Positions 13,156 to 25,689 of a stretch of 64,000 nucleotides of DNA are shown here, piece after piece. The notes beneath the pieces are model-generated. The model did no database searches, was not told the DNA's origin, and saw nothing but the letters and a program-made list of their open reading frames with translations. Source of the stretch: Zasmidium citrigriseum. Lineage: Eukaryota; Ascomycota; Dothideomycetes; Mycosphaerellales; Mycosphaerellaceae. Each line of letters begins with the position of its first letter. Positions within the stretch are counted from its first letter, which is position 1. The translations under genes and the position numbers were made by a program. The DNA is taken from positions 310,001 through 374,000 of the forward strand of contig NHNW01000046.1 in NCBI GenBank assembly GCA_002786025.1, read 5' to 3'.

Positions 13156-14246
13156 GTAAAAGCGATATCTAGAGGCTAACTAATTAACTATAGGCGTTCT
13201 AATTTAGCCTAAAATAGGTACCCTATCTAAGGCCTTCCTTACAATCCTTAGAATATCGTTAGTATATACTTATTCGTAGCGGGAGTACCTATAGGGTCGA
13301 GTAGGGACAAGAACTTAGATCTAATTGTCTAGAATAGCGCTAAACTCTAGGCGTTATTATCGGAGAGGAGGATCTAAGCTAGCTATTATTCGGAACGTAG
13401 CCCTCTATTAGTAGTCTAGTACCTACAATAGTACTAATTATAGGTCGGGGGAATTAATAAGGAGTATCTTACGCCTATCGATTTATCGAATACGCGAGCT
13501 AGTTCTAATAATAAAGGGTAGGCTAGTAGCGGTTCTAGGAGTTCGTCTAGTATAGTCGTTAGTATATCCGAGCTAATAGATTAAGCGGCGAGAATCTCGA
13601 GATCTAGGGGTAGGGTATCTTCGCTAATTCTCTAGCTCCTATTATAGATCTACTATTTAACGCCTCTATATATTACCTATAGTAGCATACTTAGTAAGTA
13701 TCGTCTCCTATAGCTCGATCTCTTCTTATAGTAGTTGTAGTTCGGCGTCGATCTTATCGGTATTAAAGCGTAGGTATCTATCGTTATCGCGCTAATCCCT
13801 AGCGCCTCTCTATATAAGCTAGATAATAGGCGTTCGAGGGCGACGCTAGACGAGGCGTAGTTCGATAATATCGATTCGATATCGTTCTCTAAAGTCTATA
13901 GGAATCGGTTAGGTTAACTACTAAGTAACTTCTTCTTCTCGAGTTTAAATATAGCGTAGCTAAGTCCTATTACGTTCCAAGTATTCGATTAGATCCTTAA
14001 TTTCGCGTACTCGCTATTAGCGAGTTTCCTATACTAAGAGGGAGGTAGCTAGTAACTAGAGGATATAGTTTTATTCTATCTAGAGCTCTAGAGATTTAGT
14101 CTTAATAACTAATATTAATTTCCTAAATACGGCTATAGCGAAGGATATAATCTATATCGTTTAGATATAAGTAGCGCGTATACCGAGAGAATACGCCTTC
14201 TAGCCGAGCGGGGTTATTACGGATCGTCTAGGGATTTACTTATTAC
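13156..14246 (-). pseudogene. Coiled-coil-like extra frame A of the LTR element
   Basis: A charged, Gln/Glu/Arg/Leu-rich frame between two palindromes. It is clearly related to the frame at 15,890-17,444: both have a KTKS/ETKS-ELQ start, an RVR-IK-LI-YLE block, a GAR-QRD-D block, and an LQQELEN block followed by DSRR-IY-GY-ND. Composition suggests long coiled coils. No catalytic motif is visible. The duplication shows the element has expanded its own accessory gene content. Confidence 0.55.
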
Positions 14247-14271
14247 GTTCGTACCCTAGTAGGGTATAAAT

Positions 14272-15864
14272 TATAGAAGGTACTAAGCTACCCTAGCGAC
14301 ATAGTACTATTACGGAAGTTGTATTCTAGAATCGATAATATACTTCGGAGGATCCTCGATAAAGGTAGGGAACTTACCTTATCTAGATAGGAAACTAATA
14401 AAGCTAGACTAGGGTAGAAAGGGGAGGATATAATATAATCTTCCCGTATTACATAGATAACGGGAATATAAATAGATATAATAAAAGAAAGGAGGAGAAG
14501 GTAGGAGTAAGCTATATTACTAGTAGACTCGAAGTTAGAGGCTCGATTTAAGTAGTAAACAGCCGCTACTATATGTCCTATCTATACCCCTATCCTTAAT
14601 TCCTAGGCCTAAAGTTATCTATGCCTCCCTAAGCTTAAAGCGTTAGAGTACCTATCCCGGGCTAGGCGGATAACCTTATAGTAGTAACTCGATATTGCCT
14701 TCGTTATATTAGTAGATATAAATACGCTAGACTAGCTATAGGCCTATTATACAATCGACTTCCTTACGACGACGCTTTAGATCCGTATAGCGGCGAGAGA
14801 GATCGGCTTTATACTCCGTCTAGTTTATAACTATACCGCGGCGGACCCTCTAGCGAATATCCGTCTATAGCTAGCTAGGGAACGAGTAGGTACTAGGCGC
14901 CGGTATTACTAGAGGTAGGGTACTAAGGCGGAAGATAGACTAGCGACTATTAAAGGCGCGAGGATTAGGCTAGGTACGGCGGCGTTCTAGGTCTTACTAT
15001 ATACTAAGAGTCTAGCGTCCTTAGAAGTCGCTATTCGCGCGATACTTATTAATAATACTAGCTTATAGATAGGTATCCGAATAACCCGCTTAAAGGGATA
15101 GGTAGATCTTATTAAGGTTAAAGGCGGGGTTAGGTTCTCCGTTTCTCTAGTTCTACGCGCCTATACGTAGTAGGCGGACGACGGAGATATTTAGCTAAGT
15201 AGTAAGGATACAGGGCTCGACCGTATTAGCGTAATACTACTATCTCTCGGTAGTAGAGGGTAGGCGATACTAGCGACTAAGGAAGGTCTACTACTACTTA
15301 TTTATTATCCGATTACTATCTTAAGTCTCGTCGTATAGTAGATCGTCTAGCTCCTTATCTATATCTATTAGTAGGCGGCGGGTACGAGAAATATCGCTAA
15401 TACGGCGCGAGGTAGCTTCTATATAGGTAAGATTTCTATAGCTAGTATAGGCATTCGAGTATAGATACTCTATCTCTTAACGGAGCTTAGTATACTCGAG
15501 GCGGACGACTTCTTTTAGAGCGCGGATATCGCTTATATTAGCGGTATTAGTATAGGCGTTTCTTATACAATAGGCGTTTAGCTTTTAATAAAGCTCTCGC
15601 GGCTTTAGAGGAGGAAGGCTTAGACTCGTCGTAAAAGGTACGAGTCGTAGTACGACGCGGAGAAGGTTAATATTCGAGTAGTAGTAGGAAGTTATACTAG
15701 CGATAGCCGCTAGGCCCGATTAGGAAATTACTATATATAATCTATTACTACCGTTAGTTCTAGACCTTAGATACTTCGGCGACAAATTTAGATATATCGG
15801 GTATTAGTAAATATTATCTAACGATATAGAGAAAGCGTAGGTATTAGTAGTAGTAGCTTAGGCT
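14272..15864 (-). pseudogene. Coiled-coil-like extra frame B of the LTR element
   Basis: A second charged frame between palindromes, clearest at about 15,265-15,590, where Ala/Leu/Arg/Glu-rich helical sequence can be read with stops only at former glutamines. I could not align it convincingly with frames A and C, but its length and flanking palindromes are similar. Function unknown. Confidence 0.45.
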
Positions 15865-15889
15865 ATTCGTACCCTAGTAGGGTATAAAC

Positions 15890-17444
15890 GTAAAAGCGAT
15901 TAGATTATCCTTTCTAGCGTCGCTTCTCGCTTCTACTAGCGTAGATATAAAGGCTAGGTCGCGAGGTTAGTCTATATTAATATAGGAACAATAAAATAGA
16001 GGAGGAATAAGGCTTTTATACTAAAGAGCTCTAGGCTAGAAGGCTCGCAGAGAAGAAGTAGCTATTACTATAAGCTATCTCCTAACCCTTCCGTCTAATT
16101 CTCCCTAGTTAAACCCTTTCCCTTTAATTTATCCCCGTTCCTAGTAGTCGGGCATACAACCGTTAAGATATCTTAATATTCTTATAGGCGCTCGAGGCGG
16201 CGGCGATAAGCTTATATAATACGACTCTAGTCCTTAGCTACTCGATTGTTCTTAGGTCTCTTATGTCGGAGTAGACTATCTAGACTAGCTCGGCTATAGC
16301 GAGTATTCCTTCCTTATATATTAAGCCGACGAACTTAGGTATTAATCTAAGCGGCTTACTAGTTTAAGGGGTTTAGGAATAGTCTATCGACGCTATCGAT
16401 ATTAATAGTAATAAAGTTAGTATTAATAGGGAGCTAAGGACCGTAAGTAGTGCCGTTAGTACGACTAGCGGTATCGTTACGATAGCCGAAACGATAGATA
16501 GAACGACGAGAGTCGTAATAGCTAGGAGGGTAATAGGTATAGCGGTTCTCGAGTTCCTACTATAGATTAATATCCTAGCGAAGGCGGGTATTCCCTATAA
16601 TAGTATACTCGTTAAGGATACGTTCCTATAGAGTAATATCTCGCTAAAGTAAATCTAGATTAGTATAGATCTTAGTAATATTAAAGCGAGGACCTTAATC
16701 GTCGTCGCGCTGTCCTCTAGCGCCTACGTCTAGAAGGCGGAAGATCTAAATCTATAGGCGGGCGGCTCGTAGTCTCGGCTCTACTACCCGGATTATATAG
16801 TTATTAGTAATAGCGGTTAGAATAATAGTCCTTCCTAGGTAAGCGGCGAGGTAGTTACGGACAAAGGCGTCTATAATATCCGATATTCTATTCTCTTCGC
16901 CGACTAGTATAGAGCGTATCTAATCCCGATCTAACTCTAGATACTTAATAAGGTTCTTAATATTACGGACTCGCTATCGGCGAGCTTCTTACTCTTAACC
17001 GCTATTTATAGGCAAGCTAAGGATATAGTTACGCTCTAGTTAGAGCTCTTTAGACTTAGTTTCTAAAACTAACTCGATAGCCTCGAGATCCGATATCTTA
17101 GCGGGTATATAGTATAGGCTTAATAGCGTAGGGTTCGGAAGCGGTAGCTAGTATAATGTCGTTCTTTACTAATAGGCGGAGGCGTAGATTAAGTTATCGC
17201 TTAAAAGTGTTAGTTGTCGCGCGCGGTAGAAGGTTAGCTAAGTTTACGAGGACGATAGGAAGTTATATACGGCTAGCGCTATTCCTAATCTAGAAGTTAT
17301 AGCTCGTAACCGCCTTAGAAGGCTACTTTATACTCTTCGCTCCTCCCCTTTATTTATTTCTACAATTACTATTCTAAAGGAGCTCGCGGGTAGCTAGTAT
17401 CCGTCTATAATTAAGACTATAGCTAATCTCTACTATTACTAGAC
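15890..17444 (-). pseudogene. Coiled-coil-like extra frame C of the LTR element
   Basis: The paralogue of frame A. Its best-preserved part is about 16,330-17,130: ETKSKELQ, then a block of Arg/Lys heptads, IIDAFVRNYLAAY, and a LQQELENRY block followed by DSRRSIYRFGYRND near 16,490. It directly follows the integrase end and a palindrome at 17,444. Function unknown. The extra frames may be translated from the same genomic RNA, which is inference. Confidence 0.55.
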
Positions 17445-18379
17445 GTTTGTACCCCGCTAGGGTATAAACGTAAAAGTATAGGAATTCTCGATATTACGAT
17501 TCCCTAGAGGCGTATAGAGGTCTAGTATATAACGAAGGTATCGTAGGTAGTAATAAAAGGCGTACGTATATAGACTATCGTCTATCTATAAGGAGTATAT
17601 TAAGGAAGATAAAGACGGTAACTAGGACTACGAGCTAGCGCGGAACGAAAGCCTATATTATACGAGAGTACCCCGTCTAAGACGGCCGCTCTATCTACCC
17701 TAAAGACCCTATATTTCTTAAAGACGAAGTATCTGTAGTACTCTACGTAGAGGTAACTACTTTAAATCTAGCAACTTCGGCTTATACGCTATCTAGGGAG
17801 TAATAGGTTTCTAAAAGTATATAGGCCTTAGTTATAAGGCTAATAGTTCGAATAGAGTATTAAGTAAGAATTTCGAAGAAAATCTAGCTAGTCGTACCTC
17901 TAGTACCCTTCCCTTTCTTTAGAGCTTAGCCGCGGGAGGCTTAACTATAGATAAGCGATACCTAGCTTAGTAAATTATAGGTCTTCTTCCTTAAGATTAT
18001 TATTATCTTCCGGTTTATCCTTATCTTTAGCCTTAAACAGTCGTAGTTAATTAGCTTTAGCGATATTAGGGGTAGGATCGCTAATATTCTCTTCTATCGT
18101 ACGGAATAGGTAGGTAACCTTCTTAAGAAGATAGTACGCGAAGGTCCTATCTATCTTAGTGCTATCTAGTTCCTCTAGTAGATAGGAGTATAGTCGTTCT
18201 AGCTTCGAGAAGCTAGTTATATCTCTTTCTCTAATACGGAAGGGACCTTTCTAGTAGAAGGACAACTTATCGGATTTGTTATATTTGTCTTTAGTACGGT
18301 ATATAAGGACTATATTACTAGGTCGAAATTCCTCGAAGCTAATATTATTACGGCTATCGTAGTACTACTTTATAGTAGC

Positions 18380-19070
18380 CTTTATCCGCTTCTAGCGAGC
18401 TTAAAGTTCTTTAAGTAATCCTTCTATACGTTAGAGCTACTTAGCGCGATACTATAGAAGCGTTCTACGATCGCGGACTATACCCTAATCTCGGATAGTA
18501 GTAGTAGGGTATTCGACTTCGATAGGTAGTACTACTTTATACCTAAACATAATAGTATAGGGAGATTAGCTAGTTCGACTATTAGTTATCGTTCGATCCG
18601 CCTAGGTAATAGTAGGAACCTATTTCCTCCACCTAGTTAGGGTGCTATTCGTAAGTTTAGTAAGGGTATCTAGTAATAGCCGATATCTAACTTTAACTTA
18701 GGTATTCGAATAGGGATTGTATAGGGAAATGCGAACTCTCTTAATACCTAGGCTAGTAAGTAGACGAGCTACTTTACTAGCGTACTACTTCGTATTATTA
18801 AGAATAATCTCTAGAGGGGTTCTATATCGGTAGAATATATTAGTATATAGCTAGTCGGCGATAATCTAGGTAGTTACTTTCTTAGAAGAATAGTTAATAT
18901 ACTTAACTTCGATCTACCTGCTAAGTACCTCCCTTACTACGAGTAGATACCTATAGGCATTAATATAGATAGGATCTATAGCCTATCTTTCGCTAACGAA
19001 GTTCTATATAGTTAGGCGGAGTTTAGCTAGCCGAGGGTGTCTATTCCGATAGTTATATAGACCGCATAAT
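18380..19070 (-). pseudogene. Integrase core with two catalytic residues lost
   Basis: The minus strand carries YRYLLVVRE-LS, TPLEIILNN (18,790-18,815) and a YNPYSNT-VKVRYR segment (18,675-18,715), the three blocks around the DDE residues. In the second block the expected Asp is Asn (18,797-18,799). In the third the expected Glu is Lys (18,692-18,694). Both fit TpG to TpA changes. A basic C-terminal region follows to 17,930. Confidence 0.75.
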
Positions 19071-20249
19071 TTAAAATGCTTAGAGTAAGATAGATATAGT
19101 CCTTCCTACTAGTATCTACGCTAAATTATATTAAACATAATATTAGTGCTACGATAGCTATTCTTCTCGTAGAAGGTATGTAAGATCTAGTCCTATATAT
19201 AGAGTTAGTCTATAATATATTATAATAGAGTATACTTATAAGATTACTAGAATAAGACACTACCTTAGACTACGAACTTCCTCGACTATAATACTAGTAT
19301 ATAGTACCGTTAGCGCGTTATTCCTCGCAGGCGGCGGCGCTTAGCTATAATCTAGGCTAGTTGTTAGGAAGTCTTATTATAATACTCCGGGTAATTAAGA
19401 ATACTAGTATCCTCCTACGGAGGATTAGTTCGCTATACTAGGTATATAAGATAGAAGTTATCGTCGATTATAGCCTTAATATCCTCTTCTTCTACTAGCT
19501 CCTCGTAATCTTAGTCCGTAGCTAGCTTACGAGATAGGCTATTAGGAGCAGAGTGTTTAGTTCTAGGTACATATCGAACTTTAAAGGTAAATAGCCGAAT
19601 CTAAGCAATCTATCTAGTAATAGCTATATTCGGTAGATCTAATAAAGCCTTATTAAGCTAGTGCATTAGCGTATTAGTATCTACTTCTAAGATAAAGTAG
19701 ATACTAAATAGCTATAGCTTTAGCTTCCGTAATGCTTTTAGTACTCTAAGATATTCGCGCTTCCTAGTATTATACTTCTACTTAGGAGGACTAAAAAGGC
19801 TAGATTCGAATCGGACTAGATATCGAACTTTAGGGTTCTTCGGATCGTATTACATAAGGACTACTCTAAAACCTTCGCTAGAAGCATTAACTATAAGTAC
19901 GATACCTCCTCCTTCCTTAGAGTAGTTAATTAACTTTAAAGCTAGAGCTTCGACGAGGAGACGGGTAATAGTATCCTTAGTATCCTAATACTTCTATTCC
20001 TAGACAAACTCTATATCTTTCTGTAGGAGTTAGAAGAGCGGCTTTCCTCGAATAGTAAGTTTAGGTACCTAGATTCGGAAGTATATAACTAGTCCTATCT
20101 AGATCCTAATATCCTTCTAGTAGGTAGGGGTAGGCTATTCTAGTATCTTTCGTACTCGTACTATATTAGGGTAGCGACTAAACTTATTAGTTATATAGCC
20201 TATAATCTTAACCTTCTTATAAAGAAGTTGGAGCTTCTTCCTAGCTATA

Positions 20250-20740
20250 GTATAACTAGTACGTTCTAGATCCGTAAGGACTTTATCGATTACTATAATA
20301 TATTTAACGACGAATCTCTATAGGCTAGGCTTAATATATTCCCTATTATAATCGGTCTTTAGGCCCTTAACGCTAATATTATCTAGAAAAGGCCGAGCTC
20401 GATAGGAGATATAAGCTATAAGTACTTAAGTAATAGCTCTTACGAACTAAGCAACTAAGTTTGTAGCTCCTTATAGAAGAGTAGTCTATCGGAACAATCT
20501 AAGTAGTATATCGAAAGCCGTAATGTCTCTATAGGATTTATATAGAGTAACCTAATTATATCTAGAGAAGATATTAATTAAGCTCGCTATCTTGTATCTA
20601 GTAAAGTCTTCCGAGAAGCTATTAGTATTAGAGGGTAAGTTAGTATCCCGAATAGTAACCTTATTAATCTTAATAGTAGTATTAATAAGACGATAAGTCC
20701 TCTCTAGCCTAGTAGACTTCTTCCTAACTAGGAAGTAGGG
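20250..20740 (-). pseudogene. Reverse transcriptase domain with damaged catalytic site
   Basis: The minus strand reads RLINTTIKIN, then TIRDTNLPSN, ASLINIFS, TAFD, TTL-GATN and FLDNISVKG, the characteristic Gypsy RT blocks. The usual FLDDI catalytic pair is FLDNI: the second Asp codon at 20,378-20,380 has become AAT, as expected from TpG to TpA. Downstream, the thumb/connection and RNase H continue in frame. This domain identifies the element and its strand best. Confidence 0.88.
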
Positions 20741-23700
20741 ATTCCGATAGCTCGAGTAGCTAGATTCGATCGTCTACGCTTTAAGCCGTTCGCGAATTAT
20801 ACCTTTAACTATAGACCGAAGTAATAGATTTAAGCGGAAGCCCGGGTATTACTATAGCGTATATAGTATCGTCTAAATATACTATAGTCTAATTACTTCT
20901 TCCCGAATTTGTCCTAAATACTTAAAGTTGTAGGCTATAGTAGCTTCTCTATTATAGAGTATCGCGTAGATTATTTCTAGTTCTAGAGGGAGTAGGTCTA
21001 TACTAATCTCGATAGTATCTAGACGTTCCTAGGTTAACTAGCTTCCTTTAGGAATATTAGAAAATTTCTTAATTAGATATTTCCTATCGAATTTACTAGT
21101 TCCTAGGGGAAGTATTACTTTATAGGCTAGGTAATCGTCTCGCTAGGTAAGGGATCCGCCGGGTTTTAATCCGTTAGTTCTCGAACTATCTTCCTTAATA
21201 GGGCGAACTTTCTTAGCCTTCCGTTTATATATAGTATATATATTAGCGGTTATACTAATAGGTAGGCGCGTATAAGCTTATCTCCTTAACCTTCGAGCCG
21301 CTTTGTTAATAGTTACGGCGAGGAGAATACCCTTAATATTATCGTTATCCTAATCCTTAATATAGAGAAATCTAGCTTTAGCGATATTAGGTAGTAATTT
21401 AGTAGTAGTAGTAACGTTAGGGTAAGAATTTTTAACTTCCCTCCCTCTTTTAAATACCGCGAACGCGGATACTAAAGATCTAGAAGGTAGAGAATCTAAT
21501 CTAGGAGCGTAGTAGTTAATTCCTACGTTCGTACCCTAGTAGGGTATAAACGATAAGAACCTAAGTTCTTCGCTAATCTCGGGGCGCGAGCCCTTTAGAG
21601 GATCCTAAGATCCTTAGGAATCCGAAGATTTATTATAAATACTATCCTAATAGATAGTATATATTCCTACTAAGGTAGGGGAGACTAGCGTAGGTATCGA
21701 TTCCCCTATAATTTTAGGGCTAGCCTAGGACTACGAAGGATATTATTAGTTCGTTTGTACCTAGTTATATTCGCCTAGATACTAGTAAAGTAAACGGAAT
21801 TCCCTTGTCGATTAGTAATAGTTCCTTCCTACGCGCTATTATCGTAGTTAACGCTAGTTAGTCGAACCTTCCGATACTACGGACGTCCTAGAATAAATAG
21901 AGTAGAGGGAGAAACCGAAACTAAGAAATCCTAAAAGAAGGTAATACTATAGACTATAATCTTTAGGTTGCGAGTTACTCCGCTAAACTAGTATAGGCCG
22001 CTAGCTCCGCTTATATTAATATTTATATTACCTATAATAGGAAGCCTAAGTTAGGAAGCTAGCTTATAACTAATAATATATCCTTCCGATCCTTCGTCGA
22101 TTAAGGTACGGACGGTGTATTTAATATACCTAATAGTAGCTATTACCTAAGGGCTAGGAGTAAGAACTAGATCTATTATTACTCTAGAGAGATTAATCTT
22201 CGCGCTATCCTTATATAGTTTACTAGCTTTAGGTAGTCTAGAGTATCTTATATTATCCTATAGGAGTTAGACGGCTATAGATATATGTCGATCGGGTAAG
22301 GATTGTACTAGGGTATTCGTCTATAGCGTCTCTCTATACTTCTTAAGCTCGTCTATAAACTCCGAGTTATTAAGGATTCTCTATAACTAGTACTTCGTAA
22401 AGGTAGCGTTATAAGTTATTATATTACTAACGGTAACATTAAGAGGAGCATTTATTACCTATTTGCTCTAGAATAGCTTATTATTTCCCCTACTATAGGC
22501 GCGGACGTAATGTAGAAATACCTTACTCTTAGGCTTACCTCGGCGAGCCGTAACTAGTACGTTAAGAGGTACGGTACCCTTAAACTTATTATTACCCCTA
22601 TCTATTATAGATTCTTTACGCTAGGAATAGTTCTAGTCTATAGTCTAAGTTTATATCTAAGAATCCTTAGTTATATCCTTAACCCTAGGCTAAAGATCTA
22701 AGCGGCGAAGTTAGTTATAGGATTCCGGAAGGTTAGTAATAGGGGTATTATTAGTACGAAGTTACCGAGTCTTAGCTACTAAGGACTGTTTACGTTCCTT
22801 ATTTTTAAGGATTCTAGTAGGTGTAAATCGTGTCTTTAGAGTTAAGCTTACCTTCTCCTATAAGCGGGTAGTAGTATTAGAGTAATAGTCTCTATCTAGT
22901 AAGTACTTAGGAGTAATATAGAAGGATCTATGTTTATACTAGTCGAAGGTATCCGTAGCTTCTTTAATAATCTCGGAGCGTTATATATACTAGAAGGCAG
23001 GATTATACGGTTCCTTAGTTTCGCTAACTCTAGCGAAGTAGACCTTAGCTAATAATAACGTAGGTAGCGCTATAGGAGTCGAGGTAGAGTTCCTAGTAAT
23101 AGAGCTATTATTACTTCTCTATTTAGCTAGAAACTTATTAGTATTAGTTCCTATAAAAGTAATCTTCTTAGTAGGCTATTCTATTCGGATAGCTAGTAGT
23201 ATACTATATAACTTCGGCTTAGTCCTATCCTATCGCTAAGTTATAGATTTTAGGTTATAACTACTCTTAGGTCCTAAGTACTACTTATTGTCTAGTAGAT
23301 AGTAGTAACTAGTATTAAGGAATATCTTAAACATCTTATAGGTAGCGCTAGTGTAACTAGGCTTACCGTAATTCTAGTATTTATCGGCTATAGTAGGACC
23401 TATTAGGGGAGCTTTCCTCTACTATATAGCGAAGACCCTAGCATTATATCCGCTAGAGATATTCCTTATCTAATCCGTAGCTTAAGGGTTAAGTAGTATT
23501 ACTCTACTTAGGTACTAGCGTTATATTATAGCGATTTCTATATAGTAAAGCCGATCGGTAAGTAAGCTAATCTTAGTATTATAAGAAGCCGGAGTAATAT
23601 TCGAAATATAAGACAAGTTAATATCTAGTATAGGTTGTCTATCTTTAATAGACTTCTATAGAGTCTTTATTTATATCGTCGTCTCCTTCTAGGTAAGGTT

Positions 23701-25256
23701 ATACCCTTTATTTCCTTCGATTAGGCGTACGGCTTCGTTAAAGATCTTGCCGAATTCCTAGAAGCTATACTCGCGTAAGGGATATAGGTTAAACTTCTAA
23801 TATAGTTTTCTCTATAGTTGATTAGGAAGTCCTTAGAGGAATAGGTAGGTATAGGAATTGTCTTCTATGTCTGCCTTCTTAATCTTCTTACTTGCGGTAA
23901 TAAACTAGTAGTAGTAGCTAGACAAGTCGTCCCCTATAGAACGATTAGTCCTAGTAAGCTATTCTAGGTACTAGTAGGTTCTAAGGAGTATAAAGGTATT
24001 AGTCTAGGCAAATTCGCGAGCAACCTCGATACGGAACTTGTTATAATCCCTATCTTCGTATCCTAGAACTCGAGTAACACGCGGGCGAGTTAGTAGGTTA
24101 GTATTTAGTCTAAAGCGAGATAATTTCTTAATATTGGTTAGGTTAGGGTTATACTTAGTAATTAAGTTATTAAAACGATCGACGAAGGTAGAGACGTTCT
24201 TCCTATTAAAGAGAGGATTCTTACTTAAGCCTAGTATAGGCATTTTAGGCCGCAAGTTAGGAAGAACTAAAGCTAGTTACTAGATAATAGCCTAAGGATT
24301 AGCCTACTAAGTAGTACTAGTAGAAGACCTAGTAGCCTAGCTACTTCCTCTACTATTACTATTGTTAGCGTTAGCGTTAGTAATAGGAGTAGCTATCTAA
24401 GAACGATAAGATCTTCCTCGGGTAAGAAGTAGAGAGCGCGGGGTAGGGACTTTAGAAGTAGTACTTATACTCGCTCTAGTCGGTAACTATTCCGAGGTAG
24501 GAGTCTTAACTTCTTCGGAGCTAGAAGATCTATTAGTAGTAGATATCTTTAGCTTAGAAGGGCTAAGGTCTACTAGTAAGTTACGAAACTTAGGGTTAGC
24601 GTTAGGATCTTCCTATCTTAAAGGTTAATTAATAGGAGACTCTTCTCCCGACCTAGACTCTTATAGCGGCGAGCTACTTATAAGAGGTAACTTAGATCTA
24701 CTTAAACTACTTCCTCTAGTAAAGTACGTAGTAGAAGGCAGTTAGTCCTAGGGGCTAGTAGTCGGAATCCTAGTAGTAGATCGTTCGTACCCTAGTAGGG
24801 TATAAAAGTAAGATATAAGGATTTATTACTTATATAGTAATACGAGGGGTACAAATTGGATACGAAAGCGTCCTTATTAATTAAAACAGATAGAAGCAAT
24901 ATTTTTGTAAGGGTTTTATAACTAGAGTAATAATAAGACATAGCCTTAAGCCGAGTATAGTAATAGGGTATAGATATAGATAGATAGATATAAATTAAAT
25001 AGTTTAAGTAGTAAGTGTGTAATAGAAGCAAGGATATAGGTATATATAGTACAAAGTAATATACAAGGGTAGTACTAGTTATAGTACGAGTGTAGTACTA
25101 GTAATAAGTTCGCTATTACTAGAAGTATAAGGTACTAATTAATAGTAGTTCTTCTTAGCGAGGTCTAGAGGTAAGGTTGTATATTAATGCTTCCTTCCTA
25201 TACGTATAGGCCTAATAGCTATTACTATATTAGGTAGCTATAATTTAGTTAGCGGC

Positions 25257-25264
25257 TTCGATCT
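25257..25264. repeat. hAT target-site duplication, left copy (TTCGATCT)
   Basis: Identical to 34,231-34,238. Eight bases is the standard duplication length for hAT elements. Confidence 0.85.
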
Positions 25265-25689
25265 TAGATACTAAAGTAGGCTAGGTTAGGCTAGGCTAGG
25301 CCTAGGGCCTACTATTAGGCCTAGAAGAATTAGGCTTCTAGGCCTAGGAAAAAATCGAGTAGGCCTTAGTAGGCCTACTAGGCCTTAGTAGGCTATAGGT
25401 AGAGGTAAGAAATATTTACTAAGCTTAGAGATAGAGTATTAATTAGCTATATAATATTAAGTAGGGGAAGTAGTATAGTAGAGGGGGAAGCTATATAACT
25501 TTTAGGGGAGTAGGGGTATTATCGCTCTTAATATTACTTAAAAAAGATATTATCTCTCGATCCTCCAATTTAGGAGCCGTTGTCTCTAGAGCTAGGGGCG
25601 CTAGTAACCTCGGGTTACTACGTACTAGTCTTAGCGAGTAGAACCTTAGCTAGCTACTAAACCTTACCTATCTCTAGACCCTAACCCTT

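Larger units (their letters stand above)
17920..24760 (-). pseudogene. gag-pol polyprotein of a Ty3/Gypsy-type element, RIP-inactivated
   Basis: The whole span reads as one minus-strand polyprotein if TAG/TAA is taken as former CAG/CAA. Order: Ser/Thr-rich leader; gag core at 24,004-24,255 (open; contains NVSTFVDRF and EDRDYNKF); protease-like segment near 22,060-22,120 (LIDEGSE); RT at about 20,250-20,740; RNase H at about 19,540-19,990; integrase at about 18,380-19,070; then a basic tail ending near 17,930. The module order PR-RT-RH-IN defines the Gypsy class. Gag, protease and RT resemble fungal Gypsy polyproteins with EGSE-type proteases. Confidence 0.85.
9556..24808. repeat. Seven-copy 27-bp palindrome between coding modules of the LTR element
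   Basis: A near-perfect palindrome of the form GTTYGTACCC, about four bases, GGGTAYRAAC occurs at 9,556-9,582, 13,130-13,156, 14,246-14,272, 15,864-15,890, 17,444-17,470, 21,525-21,552 and 24,782-24,808. Several copies share the following words CGTAAAAG and GCGAT, so the conserved block is longer than the palindrome. The copies lie before gag, between protease and RT, after integrase, between the extra frames, and at the end of the last frame. At 21,525 and 9,556 they can be read in frame as part of the protein (YPxRV). None was seen in the hAT insert or the outer element. Confidence 0.88.

Noticed and set aside
24792..25031. 79-codon minus-strand open frame before gag
   Set aside because: Tyr/Ser/Leu low-complexity sequence in the leader of the LTR element, spanning a palindrome; a chance frame in TpA-rich DNA.
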